The notes under the pieces: model-generated
What the model saw: only the letters and a program-made list of their open reading frames with translations
What the model was told of the DNA's origin: nothing
The model's database searches: none
Source of the DNA: an uncultured Chloroflexota bacterium
GTDB lineage: Bacteria > Chloroflexota > Anaerolineae > Anaerolineales > Anaerolineaceae
Direction of reading: 5' to 3'
NCBI GenBank assembly: GCA_902795255.1
Contig: CADBKS010000183.1
Span: 1 to 5,794 of the forward strand
DNA: 5,794 bases
In this document: positions 4,278-5,794 of the stretch, piece after piece
How the letters are laid out: the number at the start of each line of letters is the position of its first letter
How positions within the stretch are numbered: position 1 is the stretch's first letter
Position numbers and translations under genes: made by a program

Positions 4278-5794
4278 TCAGTACAAAGGCTTCGCGAAAA
4301 CTACGCGGCGGTTCAGAAAACCGCCTTCCGCGGATTCATTCTCACAGGTGACCAGTGCGATCGATCCCGGTTCCTTTTCGGCAAAGGATGCCAGTTCAGC
4401 CATTTCGCCCGCGCCGAAAAGCTCGTTCGCGTAGACGCGGAACCGGAGCAGATCACCGTCCGGGGTGTTGATGAAGATCACGTCATTTGCTTCCAGTGTG
4501 ATGAGCTGCATAAAGGGACCGGCTTCGGTTTCGCTCAGTGTGTTGTGTCCGGCAATGACCGCGAACCCCTGTCCGGGAACGAAGCTCCCGCTCAGGAGCC
4601 CGGCGCGTTCGCCCAGGCCGCTGACCTGCCAGCTGCCGTTTCCGCCGCGTACACCGGTGAGTTCGGTATCAATATTGATGACCGGGATCTGCAGCCGCAT
4701 TTTCAGGTCAACATATCCGCTTCCCGCATCATAAACGCTGCTGTTGGGGGAGAATCCGGTGGCCGGCATATCGCATTCACCGTTGCAGAAGGTCTGCATG
4801 CCGTTATCGATCTCGCCGATCTCATATAATTCAAACGCGTCCGGATCCAGAATCGCCCAGGATGCGGAAGCGGATCCGCTGAAGTTGCCTTCAAACGCAT
4901 CTTTGGCCCCGTCTCCGACAGCGGTAACGGTCACCATGTAGGTTCCCGGTTTGGTCCCCGCAAGGACTGAACGCTGATCGACGATGTAGTCTGTTCCTTC
5001 TTCAAGTGTTTTTCCATTAAAAGATATACTTATAGTGACCGAATGCGGTGCTCCGTCGCTGTAAAAAGCGCGTTTCGGTTCGAATGTGATCATGGAAGCG
5101 TTCAGTGCTTTCGGTTCGATCGCAAATTCCGTTCGGACAGAGTCATCTTCGGGAAGGGTGTAGTTGCCGCTGCTGACCCCGGTGACAGACGCGGTATAGC
5201 CGGTCCCGGCGTCGGTTTCTCCGCCTTCCACGGTCAGAACGGCATCATCGGCAGCATTGGCGATGATGGCTGAGGGCGCCTGCTGTTCACCGCTGTAAGT
5301 GAGCGTTGTTTCTCCCCATTCGATGTCAGCCTGCAGCGGTGCGATGCCGAAGTCGATCGTGCGGTCGCTTTCGATGATCAGGTAATTGCTGCTGTCAATG
5401 CTTACGGATGCTCTGTAACCGGTTCCCGCGTCGGTCTGTCCGCCGCTGACGGCAGCGTTTTCACAGATGCCGCTGTCTTTTTCCAGACATTCGGTCACCC
5501 TGACTCCGGGAGCCTGCTGCATGCCGTTATATACAAGTGAAGTATCATCCCAGTAAACGACCACTTCCTTCGGGTTGACAGTAAAGGGGCATGAGGAATT
5601 TTCAGGAAGTTTGTAGTTGCTGCCGGTGTTTCCGGTGATGACCGCGGCAGCAGTGTAATTGCCGGCGTCCCCCTGTTTCCCTTCGATCACGACGGCGCAG
5701 TCATCACCCGCGATGATGCCTTCCACGGAAGGCTCCGGGTACTGTTCTTCGCCGTTGTAGGTATAGGTGCGGCCGTTTTCATCCGGCCAGGTCA
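4278..5794 (-). CDS. MBG-repeat surface protein with C-terminal sortase domain (5' end outside window)
   Basis: The frame is open to the right edge, so the true start, signal peptide and further repeats are missing; 504 complete codons are visible. Numbering from the GTG codon at 5726 (an internal valine, not a convincing start), residues up to ~208 form three MBG/YDG-type repeats with the recurring pattern Y-N/S-G-x-Q-A-P, DAG-x-GYTA and NY-x-LPE. A more diverged Ig-like unit follows (209-294). The linker has CNGEC and MPATGF (314-325). A compact sortase domain fills ~340-482: a RLQIPVINID strand, His394 in AGHN, Cys461 in LVTCEN, and Arg473/Arg474 in LNRR. This His-Cys-Arg set is the complete sortase triad, so the enzyme is probably active. 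Sortases cut LPxTG-like signals on exported proteins and join them to an acceptor. No membrane segment follows the catalytic domain. The short domain resembles the small class D/E/F sortases, but I cannot fix the class. The gene ends 24 bases before the shared terminator. Confidence 0.9.
   Translation of the reverse strand, partial: TWPDENGRTYTYNGEEQYPEPSVEGIIAGDDCAVVIEGKQGDAGNYTAAAVITGNTGSNYKLPENSSCPFTVNPKEVVVYWDDTSLVYNGMQQAPGVRVTECLEKDSGICENAAVSGGQTDAGTGYRASVSIDSSNYLIIESDRTIDFGIAPLQADIEWGETTLTYSGEQQAPSAIIANAADDAVLTVEGGETDAGTGYTASVTGVSSGNYTLPEDDSVRTEFAIEPKALNASMITFEPKRAFYSDGAPHSVTISISFNGKTLEEGTDYIVDQRSVLAGTKPGTYMVTVTAVGDGAKDAFEGNFSGSASASWAILDPDAFELYEIGEIDNGMQTFCNGECDMPATGFSPNSSVYDAGSGYVDLKMRLQIPVINIDTELTGVRGGNGSWQVSGLGERAGLLSGSFVPGQGFAVIAGHNTLSETEAGPFMQLITLEANDVIFINTPDGDLLRFRVYANELFGAGEMAELASFAEKEPGSIALVTCENESAEGGFLNRRVVFAKPLY
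4752..4769 (-). other. LPxTG-like motif MPATGF in the linker before the sortase domain
   Basis: The six codons spell MPATGF, one substitution (Met for Leu) from the LPATG consensus cut by sortases. It lies about 17 residues before the sortase domain and one residue after a CNGEC cysteine pair. It is not followed by the hydrophobic segment and basic tail of a normal cell-wall sorting signal. That makes it either a self-cleavage site, a pseudo-substrate that occupies the active site, or a relic. Confidence 0.6.
4845..5794 (-). repeat. Tandem MBG/YDG-type protein repeats (three recognisable units plus one diverged unit)
   Basis: Units, in order of translation: 5794-5565 (incomplete at the edge; TYNGEEQYPEPSV, GDAGNYTA, NYKLPEN), 5564-5331 (VYNGMQQAP, TDAGTGYRA, SSNYLI), 5330-5103 (TYSGEQQAP, TDAGTGYTA, GNYTLPED) and 5102-4845 (diverged; YSDGAPHSV, GTYMVTVTA). 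Each of the first three is about 75-78 residues. Such beta-sandwich repeats usually serve as stalks or adhesive modules on surface proteins. Units one and two carry cysteine pairs; unit three has none. The DNA is too diverged to recombine easily, indicating old duplication. Confidence 0.8.

Noticed and set aside
4164..4829. 221-codon forward open frame
   Set aside because: It would begin inside the transpeptidase gene, cross the strong terminator and run antisense to the sortase catalytic core; it is a by-product of codon bias.
5724..5726. GTG as start of the repeat-sortase protein
   Set aside because: The frame stays open to the window edge and the residues upstream (TYNGEEQYPEPSV) are clearly part of an MBG repeat, so the gene starts outside the window.

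Overview
This window looks like chromosomal DNA (moderately high GC, densely coded) from a bacterium, most plausibly an anaerobic Chloroflexota of the Anaerolineae type. That assignment rests on recognition rather than a search. The pointers are a Tat-exported YkuD L,D-transpeptidase with SH3-like modules, a sortase joined to MBG-type repeats with an LPxTG-like peptide just before the enzyme domain, and a DUF4230 membrane protein beside a PP2C phosphatase. No mobile element, tRNA, rRNA or CRISPR array is visible.

Layout. Positions 1-237 hold the 3' end of a forward gene whose last ~40 residues resemble the C-terminus of the next gene, suggesting tandem paralogues. Positions 247-1032 encode a single-pass membrane-anchored DUF4230 protein. 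Positions 1099-1809 encode a compact PP2C-type protein phosphatase with all its metal-binding motifs and its own candidate promoter. Its 3' end overlaps by 14 bp, tail to tail, a reverse-strand secreted esterase of the esterase D/S-formylglutathione hydrolase fold (1796-2584). A ~190 bp divergent intergenic region then leads to a forward two-gene unit: a YbeD-like DUF493 protein (2778-3110), joined by a TGATG stop/start overlap to the L,D-transpeptidase (3110-4189). A strong bidirectional terminator (4221-4257) closes this unit and also a long reverse-strand gene that enters from the right edge (4278-5794, 5' end missing). That gene encodes tandem MBG/YDG-like repeats, a CxxxC-MPATGF linker and a C-terminal sortase domain.

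How the genes may work together. Five of the six better-understood products concern the cell envelope or signalling to it: a membrane-anchored DUF4230 protein, an exported esterase, an exported peptidoglycan cross-linker with a coupled small regulator-like protein, and a surface repeat protein carrying its own sortase. The PP2C enzyme is the only obvious cytoplasmic signalling protein, and no partner kinase lies in the window. The most unusual object is the repeat-sortase polypeptide: its LPxTG-like motif sits between the ectodomain and the catalytic domain, which raises the possibility of self-processing. That is a hypothesis, not something the sequence proves.
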